Origin: Kribbella sandramycini
GTDB taxonomy: Bacteria; Actinomycetota; Actinomycetes; Propionibacteriales; Kribbellaceae
Assembly: GCF_013131805.1 (NCBI RefSeq)
Contig: NZ_JABJRC010000012.1
Coordinates: 60,688-124,687 of the forward strand
Direction: 5' to 3'
Length of the DNA stretch: 64,000 nucleotides
In this document: piece by piece, positions 1 through 7,747 of the stretch
Layout: every line of letters begins with the position of its first letter
How positions within the stretch are numbered: the first letter of the stretch is position 1
Made by a program: the position numbers and the translations under genes
Notes under the pieces: generated by a model
Seen by the model: only the letters and a program-made list of their open reading frames with translations
The model's database searches: none
What the model was told of the DNA's origin: nothing

Positions 1-224
1 GCGAGCTGAACCTGATCGTCAACACGCCGATCGGGATCACCCAGGGCGGATCGCCGCGGCTCGACGGGTACGAGATCCGGTCGGCGGCGGTGGCGCGGAA
101 CATCCCGTGCATCACCACGGTCCAGGGGCTGGCGGCCGCCGTCCAGGGCATCGAGGCGCAGCAGGGCGGCGGGATCGGCGTCCGCTCGCTGCAGGACTGG
201 GTGCCGAGGATTCTCGGTGAGTAG
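1..224 (+). CDS. carB: Carbamoyl-phosphate synthase large subunit, C-terminal end (partial)
   Basis: Only the last 73 residues are in the window, read from base 3 to the TAG at 222-224. They form the end of the MGS-like allosteric domain of the large subunit, recognisable by LIVNTPIGI, then RLDGYEIRSAAVARNIPCIT and a helical tail ending WVPRILGE. The enzyme makes carbamoyl phosphate from glutamine, bicarbonate and ATP for pyrimidine and arginine synthesis; this domain usually binds UMP/IMP/ornithine-type effectors. The next gene, pyrD, starts inside its last codons, so the two are translationally coupled. The 5' part lies outside the window. Confidence 0.93.
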   Translation, partial: ELNLIVNTPIGITQGGSPRLDGYEIRSAAVARNIPCITTVQGLAAAVQGIEAQQGGGIGVRSLQDWVPRILGE

Positions 225-1272
225 TCGGACGGCGTACGAAACCTTGCTCCGGCCGGTCCTGTACCGGCTGGGCAAGGGGGACGCCGAGATCGCGCACGAG
301 CAGACGCTGAACGGGTTGCGCCGGCTCGGGCGCGTTCCCGGCGCGGTGAGCGCTCTCTCGCGTTCTCTGGGCGCGATCCCGGCGGGCGCGGCGCGGACGG
401 TCTTCGGGATCCGCTTCCCGGGGCCGGTCGGGCTGGCCGCCGGGATGGACAAGAACGGGATCGCCTTACCCGCTTGGCGGGCGCTTGGGTTCGGGTTCGT
501 CGAGGTGGGCACGGTGACCGCGCTCCCGCAGCCGGGGAACGAGAAGCCGCGGCTGTTCCGGCTCGTCTCGGACGAGGCGGTGATCAACCGGATGGGGTTC
601 AACAACCTCGGATCGGGGGCGCTGGCCGAGCGGCTGGCGGCGTACGGGCCGCTCGGGTACCCGCTCGGGATCTCGATCGGCAAGTCGAAGGTCACGCCGC
701 TGGCGGACGCCGTCCAGGACTATGTGACGTCGTTGCAGCGGCTGTACCGGTACGGCGACTACTTCGCGGTCAACGTGTCGTCGCCGAACACGCCGGGATT
801 GCGCTCTCTGCAGGACTCCGGGCAGTTGCGTGAGCTGCTGACCGCGCTCCATCACGAGGCGGTGTCGCTGAGCGCCGGTGGGCGCGGGGCGAAGCCGATC
901 CTGGTCAAGATCGCGCCCGATCTGACGCCGTCCGCGATCGACGAGCTGCTGCAGGTCTGCACGGACGTCGGCGTCGCGGGGATCATCGCCACCAACACGA
1001 CCATCGGGCGGGGCGGCGTCGAGTCGCATCCGCTGGCCGCCGAGGCCGGCGGGTTGTCCGGGCGGCCGTTGACCGAGATCGCGGCCAAGACGGTCGCGCA
1101 CATTCAGGCGGAAACTCAGGGAGCGCTGCCCGTGATCGGAGTCGGCGGGATCCTGGAGCCGGCAGATGCCGCTCGGCTGCTGGACGCCGGGGCGAGTCTG
1201 GTCCAGGTGTACTCCGGTCTCATCTACCGCGGCCCGGGGCTGATCCGCCGGCTGAACAGGAGCTTGCTATGA
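217..1272 (+). CDS. pyrD: Dihydroorotate dehydrogenase (quinone), class 2
   Basis: 351 residues from a GTG that overlaps the carB stop by 8 bases. It oxidises dihydroorotate to orotate at the membrane, passing electrons to quinone (fourth step of UMP synthesis). The family pattern is intact: FMN-binding VGLAAGMDKNG at 71-81, GNEKPRLFRL near 107-116, NRMGFNN at 124-130, and the catalytic-serine segment NVSSPNTPGLR at 186-196, followed by LVKIAPD, ATNTT and GVGGI phosphate-binding strands. The helical N-terminus (about 1-40) is the class 2 membrane-association extension. Its ATG-containing end overlaps pyrF by 4 bases, giving a carB-pyrD-pyrF operon. Confidence 0.96.
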   Translation: MSSRTAYETLLRPVLYRLGKGDAEIAHEQTLNGLRRLGRVPGAVSALSRSLGAIPAGAARTVFGIRFPGPVGLAAGMDKNGIALPAWRALGFGFVEVGTVTALPQPGNEKPRLFRLVSDEAVINRMGFNNLGSGALAERLAAYGPLGYPLGISIGKSKVTPLADAVQDYVTSLQRLYRYGDYFAVNVSSPNTPGLRSLQDSGQLRELLTALHHEAVSLSAGGRGAKPILVKIAPDLTPSAIDELLQVCTDVGVAGIIATNTTIGRGGVESHPLAAEAGGLSGRPLTEIAAKTVAHIQAETQGALPVIGVGGILEPADAARLLDAGASLVQVYSGLIYRGPGLIRRLNRSLL

Positions 1273-2105
1273 GCAACGAAACCTTCGGCGCCCGGCTGCG
1301 CCGCGTCATGGACGAGCGCGGGCCGCTCTGCGTCGGCATCGACCCGCATCAGCACCTGCTCGACCAGTGGGGCCTGCCAGACACCGCGGACGGCCTCGCC
1401 TCCTTCACGTACGCCGTCGTCGACGCGCTGGCCGATCGGGTCGGCGTGTTCAAGCCGCAGTCGGCGTTCTTCGAACGGTTCGGCTCGGCGGGGATCGCCG
1501 TCCTGGAGCAGGCCACGCGCCGGCTGCGGGACGCCGGCGCGGTGGTGATCATGGACGCCAAGCGCGGCGATATCGGGACGACCATGGCGGGTTACGCGGC
1601 GGCGTACCTGGCCGAGAAGGGGCCGCTGGCCTCGGATGCGTTGACGGTCAGCCCGTACCTCGGGTTCGGCTCGCTGCAGCCGGCGATCGACGAGGCACGG
1701 GTCTCCGGCTCCGGGCTGTTCGTGCTGGCGCTGACGTCGAACCCGGAGGGTCCGCAGTTCCAGTCCGCGGTGACGGTGGCCGGCCCGACCGTGGCGGGCG
1801 CCGTCCTGGACGGGCTGCGGGAGTTGAACGCGGATGCCGAGGGGCTCGGCTCGTTCGGCGCGGTGGTCGGGGCGACGATCTCGTCGACGGATGAGGATCT
1901 CGACATCAATGGTCCGCTGCTGGCACCGGGGCTGGGGGCGCAGGGCGGGACGGCCGAGGGGCTGGAGGCGGTCTTCGGGGCGGCGGTGCGGAACGTCGTA
2001 CCGTCGAGCTCGCGGGAGATCCTCGGAGCCGGGCCGGATGCGGCCGGGTTGCAGGCGGCGGCCGATCGGGCCAACGACGCGTACCGAACGGTCCTCGGCT
2101 ACTGA
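1269..2105 (+). CDS. pyrF: Orotidine 5'-phosphate decarboxylase, type 2
   Basis: 278 residues, starting at an ATG in an ATGA overlap with pyrD. It decarboxylates OMP to UMP, the last step of the pathway. The catalytic Asp-Lys-Asp signature is visible as MDAKRGDIG at 95-103; CVGIDPH (21-27) and FKPQSAFFE (61-69) are further substrate-site segments. The length of about 280 residues and the sequence style fit the longer type 2 (actinobacterial/myxobacterial) form rather than the 230-residue E. coli type. It is the last gene of the operon; a strong terminator follows at 2144-2172. Confidence 0.96.
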   Translation: MSNETFGARLRRVMDERGPLCVGIDPHQHLLDQWGLPDTADGLASFTYAVVDALADRVGVFKPQSAFFERFGSAGIAVLEQATRRLRDAGAVVIMDAKRGDIGTTMAGYAAAYLAEKGPLASDALTVSPYLGFGSLQPAIDEARVSGSGLFVLALTSNPEGPQFQSAVTVAGPTVAGAVLDGLRELNADAEGLGSFGAVVGATISSTDEDLDINGPLLAPGLGAQGGTAEGLEAVFGAAVRNVVPSSSREILGAGPDAAGLQAAADRANDAYRTVLGY

Positions 2106-2143
2106 CAACCGGCGGTAATTCGCGATAGAATTGCCTTTGTGAG

Positions 2144-2172
2144 AAAGGCGCGATGAATTTCGCGCCTTTTTT
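2144..2172 (+). terminator. Rho-independent terminator after pyrF
   Basis: A perfect 10-bp stem (AAAGGCGCGA / TCGCGCCTTT) with a 6-base loop is followed by a run of T at 2167-2172. It lies 38 bases after the pyrF stop and closes the pyrimidine operon. U-tracts like this are uncommon in such GC-rich DNA, so the call is firm. Confidence 0.9.
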
Positions 2173-2218
2173 GCAGTTGTCTTGAAATTGGTGGTGCGGG
2201 TCTGCGATCTTCGCTGGC

Positions 2219-3199
2219 ATGGGAATTTCGGGGATCGAATTGTGCCGGCGTTTCTACACCGAGGTCGTTGGGCCGCAGTTGAGGGTTCCGCACAGCGCGG
2301 GGCTGCTCGGTCGCGGGTCCGAGGTGCTCGGGTTCGACGACGAGATGTCGACCGACCACAACTGCGAGGCGCGCGTCGTGCTGTTCGTCGCGGAGCCGGC
2401 GGCGGTCGGGCTGGAGGTGCCGGGGGAGTTCCTTGGCCGGCCGGCGTTGGTCGAGCCGTACACCCGCGAAGAGTTCTTCGTCGAGCAGTTGGGCTTCGAT
2501 CCGGCGGCGGGGATGCGGGTCGAGGACTGGTTCACCGTGCCGGAGCAGCATCTGGGCATCCTGACCGCCGGCGCGATGTTTCATGACGAGCTCGGGGTGC
2601 AGGCGGTTCGCGATCGGCTCGCGTACTACCCCGACGATGTCTGGCGCTATCTGCTGATCAGCGCGTGGTGGCGGGTTCATCCGGAGCTGAATCATGTCGG
2701 CCGGACCGGATATGTCGGCGATGAGCTCGGCTCGGGGCTGGTCGCGGCCCGGCTGGTCGAGGGGCTGATGCGGGTTTGTTTTCTGATCGAACGCCAGTAC
2801 GCGCCGTACGCGAAATGGTTCGGTACGGCGTTCGCGCGGCTTAGCTGTGGGCCGGCTTTGGCGCCGCTGTTGCAGGCTGTGTTGCGTACGGGCAATTGGC
2901 AGGATCGCGAGCAGGCGTTGCTGGTCGCGTATCGGGCGGTCGGTGAGTTGTTCAATCGGAGTGGGATCACTGCGCCGGTCGAGCTCGGGCTCGAGCGGAT
3001 GTTCGGGCGGCCGTTCCCGACGGCGTGGGGAGATTTTCCGGGAGCGCTCTCTGGGACGATCTCGGATCCTGAGGTGCAGGCGATCCTTCGGCGCTGGCCG
3101 GTTGGTGGGGTGGATCGCATCCGCGATCAGCTGTGGAAGCCGGTCGATCGGCGTCGCGTCACGACTTACCTGGACGACGTCATCCGTACAGGCTCGTGA
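2219..3199 (+). CDS. DUF4037 domain protein (nucleotidyltransferase-like)
   Basis: 326 residues. It begins MGISGIELCRRFY and has, at 31-47, GRGSEVLGFDDEMSTDH, an arrangement of Gly-Ser and acidic residues like the G-S-x(n)-D-x-D site of minimal nucleotidyltransferases. The remainder is alpha-helical and matches my memory of the DUF4037 family. The reaction and substrate are unknown. It is monocistronic, starts 46 bases after the pyrF terminator and converges on the LysR gene, overlapping its 3' end by 20 bases. It is the first gene of an accessory block that separates pyrF from mihF. Confidence 0.8.
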   Translation: MGISGIELCRRFYTEVVGPQLRVPHSAGLLGRGSEVLGFDDEMSTDHNCEARVVLFVAEPAAVGLEVPGEFLGRPALVEPYTREEFFVEQLGFDPAAGMRVEDWFTVPEQHLGILTAGAMFHDELGVQAVRDRLAYYPDDVWRYLLISAWWRVHPELNHVGRTGYVGDELGSGLVAARLVEGLMRVCFLIERQYAPYAKWFGTAFARLSCGPALAPLLQAVLRTGNWQDREQALLVAYRAVGELFNRSGITAPVELGLERMFGRPFPTAWGDFPGALSGTISDPEVQAILRRWPVGGVDRIRDQLWKPVDRRRVTTYLDDVIRTGS

Positions 3200-4028
3200 G
3201 GAGGGCGACCGCGGACTGCGTGGCGGGGTGCGGGTCCTGGCGGTGCCAGATCAGGTGGACGTCGACCGGGGGAGCGTCGCGAAGGCGGCGGTAGACGATG
3301 CCGTCGCGGCGGTACTGCGTGGTGGTCGCCTGGGCGGTGACGCCGACGCAGCGGCCGGATGCGATCGCGGTGAGCCAGTCGTCGACGTCTTGGTTGTACT
3401 CGACGCGCGGACGCAGTCCTTCGGGCCAGAGATCGAGCGTCGTACTGCCGGTGCGGCGGTCGATGCTGAGGACGCGGTCGCGGAGTTGGTCGAGGGTGAC
3501 GGTCCGTTTGCCCGCCAGCGGGTCGTCTGCCGGGAGAGCGGCGTACCGGTCCTCTTGGGCGATGGTGATGTGTGCGAACCGGCGCAGGTCCAGGTGCGCG
3601 CGGACGACGGCGAGGTCGCACAGGCCTTCGGCCAGCCCGCCCGTCGCGGTGTTCGTCCGCACCAGTTGCAGCTCGACACCCGGGTGCTCAGCCGCCCACC
3701 TGCGCTGGAACTCCGCCGTATGCCGGCCCAGCGCCGACCACGCATGCCCGACCCGCAACCGCGTGTGCCCGCTCGTCGCCTCCCGTACCAACTCGTCCAC
3801 CTCGGCCAGCACCTGCCGCGCCCGCGCCAACACCCGCACCCCCGCACTGGTAGGCGTCACCGACCGGCTGGTCCGATGCAACAACCGCACCCCCAGCCGC
3901 CCCTCCAGCCCCAACACGTTCCGCGACACCGCCGCCTGACTCACCCCCAACTCGATCCCCGCATCCGTGAACGTCCCCGTCTCCACCACAGCCACCAGGC
4001 ACCGCAACTGCCGAACCTCCACATCCAT
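3180..4028 (-). CDS. LysR family transcriptional regulator
   Basis: 282 residues from the ATG at 4028 (a longer frame exists upstream, but MDVEVRQLRCLVAVVETGTF is the usual LysR N-terminus). Residues 4-62 form the winged helix-turn-helix, with the typical GVSQAAVSRNVLGLEGRLGVRLLHRTSRSV pattern; the rest is the two-lobed effector-binding domain (LRVGHAWSALGRH, VRTNTATGGLAEGLCDLAVVR). It is transcribed divergently from the EamA exporter gene 67 bases away, the classic arrangement for a LysR activator and its target. The effector is not predictable from sequence. Confidence 0.9.
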   Translation of the reverse strand: MDVEVRQLRCLVAVVETGTFTDAGIELGVSQAAVSRNVLGLEGRLGVRLLHRTSRSVTPTSAGVRVLARARQVLAEVDELVREATSGHTRLRVGHAWSALGRHTAEFQRRWAAEHPGVELQLVRTNTATGGLAEGLCDLAVVRAHLDLRRFAHITIAQEDRYAALPADDPLAGKRTVTLDQLRDRVLSIDRRTGSTTLDLWPEGLRPRVEYNQDVDDWLTAIASGRCVGVTAQATTTQYRRDGIVYRRLRDAPPVDVHLIWHRQDPHPATQSAVALLTSLYG

Positions 4029-4095
4029 ACCCCCACCGTATAGATCCCCCACCACCGCATTTGCCCTTCCCACCCAACCAGCGCACCCTCACCCC

Positions 4096-5007
4096 ATGAC
4101 CACCCCGCCAGCTCCAGTTCTCCTTCCCGTGCCTGACGCCGCGCCTGCTGCCGCCTCCACTGACCGGCGGGCGCGGCTGGAAGGCGTGTTGTTGATGTTG
4201 GGGAGTGGGTTGTCGAGTCAGGTGGGGGCATCGGTGGCGGCTCAGGCTTTTCCGGTGATCGGGCCGGTGGGGGTGGTGGCGGTTCGGCAGTGGATGGCTG
4301 GGGTTGTGCTGGTGGCGGTGGGGCGGCCGCGGTTCCGGGAGTTCAGTGGGCGGCAGTGGCGGTTGGTGCTGGGGCTGGCGGCGGTGTTCGCGGTGATGAA
4401 TGTGTCGCTGTACACAGCTATTGATCGGGTCGGGCTCGGGCTGGCGGTGACGCTGGAGTTTCTGGGGCCGTTGGCGGTGGCGTTGCTGGGGTCGCGGCGG
4501 GCTGTCGACCTGGTGTGTGCGCTGGTGGCGGCGCCTGCGGTGCTGGTGCTGACGCGGCCGCAGGCGACGACCGACTACCTCGGTGTGGCGTTCGGCGTAC
4601 TCGCAGGTGTGTGCTGGGCCTGCTACATCCTGCTGAACCGCACAGTCGGCCGTGAGCTGCCCGGAGCGACCGGTTCGGGCGCCGCGGCCGCGGTCTCTGG
4701 GCTGGCGTACGTCCCGGTCGGCGCCTTCGTGCTCTACCAGCACCCGCCGACCGTCGCGGCCATCTGCTACGCCCTGGTCGCCGGCGTCCTGTCCTCAGCC
4801 GTCCCGTTCCTCGTCGACGTCCTCGCGCTCCGCCGAGTCCCCGCGCAGTTCTTCGGCGTGTTCATGAGCGTCAACCCCGTCCTCGCCGCCCTCGTCGGGT
4901 ACGTCGTCCTCAACCAGCAACTCGCCGTCCCCGACTGGATCGCCATCGGCGTCATCGTCGCCGCGAACGCAGTCGCCGTCTCGACCACCCGCCGCCGTCC
5001 GCGATGA
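4096..5007 (+). CDS. EamA family transporter (DMT superfamily, RhtA-like)
   Basis: 303 residues from the ATG at 4096 (MTTPPAPV); the frame stays open upstream, but that part overlaps the LysR promoter and reads as low-complexity. Two EamA repeats give about ten membrane helices: LEGVLLMLGSGLSSQVGASVAAQAF opens the first, and a second begins near VAFGVLAGVCWACYILLNR. The pattern VTLEFLGPLAVALLGSRR is typical of RhtA-like threonine/homoserine or drug/metabolite exporters. Paired with the divergent LysR gene. Base composition switches from C-rich to G-rich on the plus strand near 4150. Confidence 0.85.
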   Translation: MTTPPAPVLLPVPDAAPAAASTDRRARLEGVLLMLGSGLSSQVGASVAAQAFPVIGPVGVVAVRQWMAGVVLVAVGRPRFREFSGRQWRLVLGLAAVFAVMNVSLYTAIDRVGLGLAVTLEFLGPLAVALLGSRRAVDLVCALVAAPAVLVLTRPQATTDYLGVAFGVLAGVCWACYILLNRTVGRELPGATGSGAAAAVSGLAYVPVGAFVLYQHPPTVAAICYALVAGVLSSAVPFLVDVLALRRVPAQFFGVFMSVNPVLAALVGYVVLNQQLAVPDWIAIGVIVAANAVAVSTTRRRPR

Positions 5008-5014
5008 CGCTGCG

Positions 5015-5210
5015 ATGCGAACGGCAGCCGCCGCGACGACGGTCGCCGACGACTGGAAGGTCACGCTCGACTACACCCACGCGACCCGCGAGGCGACCGG
5101 CGACGAGACCGCGCTGCGCGCGCTGTTCGAGGAAGAACGCGACGGCCTCACGCGCGGTCGAGCAGCACGCCAAGGAGACCTGCGGGGTCGAGCTCCCCGG
5201 CGCGCGCTGA
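5015..5210 (+). pseudogene. Frameshifted 3' remnant of a third small-lipoprotein paralogue
   Basis: In one frame the DNA encodes DDWKVTLDYTHATREATGDETAL up to about base 5150. The frame one base over then continues AVEQHAKETCGVELPGAR and stops at 5208-5210. Joined, this matches the second half of the two intact lipoproteins downstream (DDWKTLTAYAKKAQDAKGDT... and AKHAKDTCKIDL). The signal peptide and first half are missing and a one-base shift (near ACGCGCGGTCGAG) breaks the rest. It is therefore a decayed tandem duplicate lying between the EamA gene and the intact copies. Confidence 0.75.
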
Positions 5211-5352
5211 CGCGGCAGATCACGGAGCGGTTCCAGTCGGCGGGTGCGACGTTGTTCACGGCGTGCCGTGCGGACGTGATGACCCGGTTGTTCGGGATGG
5301 TGTCGGGGACGGGAAGTGACGGAGCTTCCCGCGCCAGACAGTAAGGAATGCG

Positions 5353-5724
5353 ATGCGGAAGCTGGGCGCCCTCGCGGCGGCGTTGACGATGGGTGCGGTC
5401 GCTCTGACGGCTTGTTCGGGCGGGGACTACTGCGCCGAGCTGACGTCGTACGCGAAGTCGGCGAAGAACCTGGACGCCAAGAACGCCGACCAGGTCGGCA
5501 AGGCGCTCAAGGAGGCCGAGAAGGTCTCCAAGTCGGCTCCGTCGGACCTCAAGGACGACTGGAAGACGCTGACGGCGTACGCCAAGAAGGCCCAGGACGC
5601 CAAGGGTGACACGGCCAAGCTGACCGAGCTCAGCAAGGCCGAGGGCCAGAAGATGGGCGAGGCCTCGGCGGCGATCGCCAAGCACGCCAAGGACACCTGC
5701 AAGATCGACCTGAACAACCCGTAA
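5353..5724 (+). CDS. Small secreted lipoprotein, tandem family copy 2
   Basis: 123 residues. A lipoprotein signal peptide (MRKLGALAAALTMGAVALTAC) ends in a lipobox LTAC, so Cys21 would be lipidated and the protein anchored outside the membrane. The mature part is a short helical, Lys/Ala/Asp-rich domain with two conserved cysteines (YCAEL near 26-30 and DTCKIDL near the end), which could form a disulfide, and a central DDWKTLTAYAKKAQ. The next gene is a clear paralogue and a broken third copy lies upstream. Function unknown; I know no named domain for it. Confidence 0.8.
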   Translation: MRKLGALAAALTMGAVALTACSGGDYCAELTSYAKSAKNLDAKNADQVGKALKEAEKVSKSAPSDLKDDWKTLTAYAKKAQDAKGDTAKLTELSKAEGQKMGEASAAIAKHAKDTCKIDLNNP

Positions 5725-5796
5725 GCACAACAGCACGGGTGGTGTCGGAAAGTATCCGTTTCGGATCCTTTGGTCACGACCGGTAGCGTTCGCGGT

Positions 5797-6171
5797 ATGC
5801 GGACCACCATCGCCACCGTCGTGACCCTGCTGGCCGGCACCACCCTGCTGACCGCCTGCACCGAAGAGCAGGCGTACTGCGTCGACCTGGCCGGCTACGC
5901 CGCCAGCGCGACCCAGGTCGACCCGACCAACGCGGCCGACTACGTGAAGATCCTCGACGACGCCAAGAAGCTGCGCGACAGCGCGCCGGCTGACGTCAAG
6001 GACGACTGGGGTGTCGTGGTGACGTTCGCCGAGAAGGCGCAGAAGGCCGGCTCGGACCGGGTGGAGCTGGCGCGGCTCAGCCAGCAGACCGGTCCGGTGA
6101 TCACGGCGTACAAGGCGATCACCACGCACGCGAAGGACGCCTGCAAGGTCGACGTCCCGAAGCTGAACTGA
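5797..6171 (+). CDS. Small secreted lipoprotein, tandem family copy 3
   Basis: 124 residues from the ATG at 5797 (an earlier in-frame GTG would put extra residues before a normal signal peptide). The signal peptide ends in lipobox LTAC. The mature domain aligns along its length with the copy at 5353-5724: YCVDLAGYAASA, SAPADVKDDWGVVVTFAEKAQKAG, and HAKDACKVDVPKLN with the same two cysteines. Divergence is high enough that the duplication is old. Function unknown. It sits 82 bases upstream of the mihF start but on its own apparent promoter side. Confidence 0.8.
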   Translation: MRTTIATVVTLLAGTTLLTACTEEQAYCVDLAGYAASATQVDPTNAADYVKILDDAKKLRDSAPADVKDDWGVVVTFAEKAQKAGSDRVELARLSQQTGPVITAYKAITTHAKDACKVDVPKLN

Positions 6172-6253
6172 GACTTGACCTGCTCGCGTTCAATGGCCGG
6201 CCGGAGCCGTGTTAGGTTCCCTTGCGAAGCCAGACAACGGGACAGGTGAAACG

Positions 6254-6568
6254 GTGCCACTTCCTTCTTTGACCCCGGAGCAGCGAGCGGCGGCTCTGGA
6301 CAAGGCCGCGGCGGCGCGGCGTGAACGAGCCGAGATCAAGAACCGGATCCGGCACTCGGGAGCGTCTCCGACGGAGGTGCTGCACGAGGGGCAGACCAAC
6401 GACGTGATCGGCAAGATGCGGGTCAGCGCGCTGCTGCAGTGCATCCCCGGCGTCGGCAAGGTGCGCGCGCAGCAGATCATGGAGCGCGCCGGCATCTCCG
6501 AGACCCGCCGCGTGCGCGGCCTCGGGTCGAACCAGATCGCCGCGCTGATGCGCGAATTCGCCGAGTGA
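6254..6568 (+). CDS. mihF: Integration host factor, actinobacterial type (mIHF/sIHF)
   Basis: 104 residues from the GTG at 6254, chosen because PLPSLTPEQRAAALDKAAAARR is the normal N-terminus of the family. Actinobacterial IHF is a monomeric nucleoid protein unrelated to HU/IHF of E. coli; it binds DNA through a helix-two turns-helix motif. That motif is visible as VSALLQCIPGVGKVRAQQIM followed by RRVRGLGSNQIAALM. It acts in nucleoid packing and, in mycobacteriophage L5, in integration. Neighbours gmk and rpoZ are the usual partners; the gmk frame opens in the stop codon of this gene. Confidence 0.95.
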   Translation: MPLPSLTPEQRAAALDKAAAARRERAEIKNRIRHSGASPTEVLHEGQTNDVIGKMRVSALLQCIPGVGKVRAQQIMERAGISETRRVRGLGSNQIAALMREFAE

Positions 6569-6612
6569 GCCGGACCGAAATCCTCCCCGGCTCGTTGGAC
6601 ACTGGTGTGACC

Positions 6613-7260
6613 ATGACTGTGGCTGGAGACAGGCTCCCGGAGAACATGACCAACGCACCGGCGGCAACGCCCGCCACCGACGGGCCGCAGCCGGCCCGGC
6701 TGACCGTGCTGGCCGGCCCGACCGCGGTCGGTAAGGGCACGGTCGCCGCGGATATCCGGGAGCGCTTCCCGGACATCTGGATCTCGGTCTCGGCGACGAC
6801 CCGCAAACCCCGGCCGAACGAGGTGCACGGCGTCCACTACCTGTTCGTCTCCGACGACGAGTTCGACCGGATGATCGCGGCCGGCGAGCTGCTGGAGTGG
6901 GCCGTCGTCCACAAGGCCGCCCGCTACGGGACGCCGAAGCAGCCGGTGCTCGACAAGCTGGCCGAGGGCCGGCCCGCGCTGCTGGAGATCGACCTGCAGG
7001 GCGCCCGCCAGGTCCGCGAGACGATGCCGGAGGCGCATTTCGTCTTCCTGGCGCCCCCCTCGTGGGACGAGCTGGTCCGCCGGCTGGTCGGCCGCGGCAC
7101 CGAGACGGCCGAGGAGCGGGAGCGCCGGCTGGAGACCGCGACGCTCGAGCTGGCCGCCGAGAAGGAGTTCGACGTGACGATCGTGAACGCCTCGGTTCGG
7201 GAGGCGGCCGATCACTTGGTAAAGTTGATTCGATCACCCCACATCTCTGGAAAGAGCTGA
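6613..7260 (+). CDS. gmk: Guanylate kinase
   Basis: 215 residues from the ATG at 6613; an ATG at 6646 (204 residues, with GGAG just upstream) and a GTG at 6565 overlapping the mihF stop are alternatives. It phosphorylates GMP/dGMP to the diphosphate. The P-loop reads LTVLAGPTAVGKGTV, with Ala-Val where the consensus has Ser-Gly (GPSGVGKGT), still a GxxxxGK[GT] loop. GMP-binding residues follow in SVSATTRKPRPNEVHGVHYLFVSDDEFD. ALLEIDLQGARQV is the Walker B-like strand. It is followed 2 bases later by rpoZ. Confidence 0.95.
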   Translation: MTVAGDRLPENMTNAPAATPATDGPQPARLTVLAGPTAVGKGTVAADIRERFPDIWISVSATTRKPRPNEVHGVHYLFVSDDEFDRMIAAGELLEWAVVHKAARYGTPKQPVLDKLAEGRPALLEIDLQGARQVRETMPEAHFVFLAPPSWDELVRRLVGRGTETAEERERRLETATLELAAEKEFDVTIVNASVREAADHLVKLIRSPHISGKS

Positions 7261-7262
7261 AC

Positions 7263-7565
7263 TTGTCTGGCAACCAGCCCGTCGCCATCGGCATCACCTC
7301 CCCGCCGATCGACGACCTGCTCACCCACACCGACTCCAAGTACAAGCTCGTGCTGTACTCGGCCAAGCGTGCGCGGCAGATCAACGCCTACTACTCCCAG
7401 CTCGGCGAAGGCCTGCTGGAGTACGTCGGTCCGCTGGTCGAGACCCACGTCCAGGAGAAGCCGCTCTCGATCGCCATGCGCGAGATCAACGAGGGCGTCC
7501 TGACCTGCACCGATATCGACCCCGAGGCCGAGGCTGAAGCCGCCGCCGCGGAGAAGACCGCCTAA
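7263..7565 (+). CDS. rpoZ: RNA polymerase omega subunit
   Basis: 100 residues from a TTG at 7263, two bases after the gmk stop; this start gives the family N-terminus MSGNQPVAIGITSPPIDDLL, and a GAAAGAG ribosome site precedes it. Omega helps assemble RNA polymerase by binding the beta' subunit. The conserved core TDSKYKLVLYSAKRARQINAYY and the C-terminal KPLSIAMREINEGVLTC are present. The acidic Ala/Glu tail is usual in actinobacteria. Third gene of the mihF-gmk-rpoZ unit. Confidence 0.95.
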   Translation: MSGNQPVAIGITSPPIDDLLTHTDSKYKLVLYSAKRARQINAYYSQLGEGLLEYVGPLVETHVQEKPLSIAMREINEGVLTCTDIDPEAEAEAAAAEKTA

Positions 7566-7631
7566 CAACCCCTGATGACCCGAGCCGGCGCCGGACACCG
7601 CTGATGCCCGCACCCGGCTCGTCATTCCCCA

Positions 7632-7658
7632 CCCCCGAGGCCATCGCGGCCCCGGGGG
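7632..7658 (+). terminator. GC-rich hairpin after rpoZ
   Basis: CCCCCGAGGCC pairs with GGCCCCGGGGG (one mismatch) around a five-base loop, 66 bases after rpoZ and before coaBC. There is no T-run, so this may be an I-shaped terminator or attenuator rather than a classical one. Confidence 0.5.
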
Positions 7659-7747
7659 CTGAGGTATTTCCCGGCGGGAGTGTCGTCGTTCCCAGCTCTG
7701 GTGCGGGGGCTGGTGTGGCCTCCGTCTTCTCGACCTAGGAGTCGTCT

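Noticed and set aside
5015..5344. A 109-residue intact protein
   Set aside because: Only the first third resembles the neighbouring lipoproteins and the similarity continues in another frame; no signal peptide or ribosome site is present.
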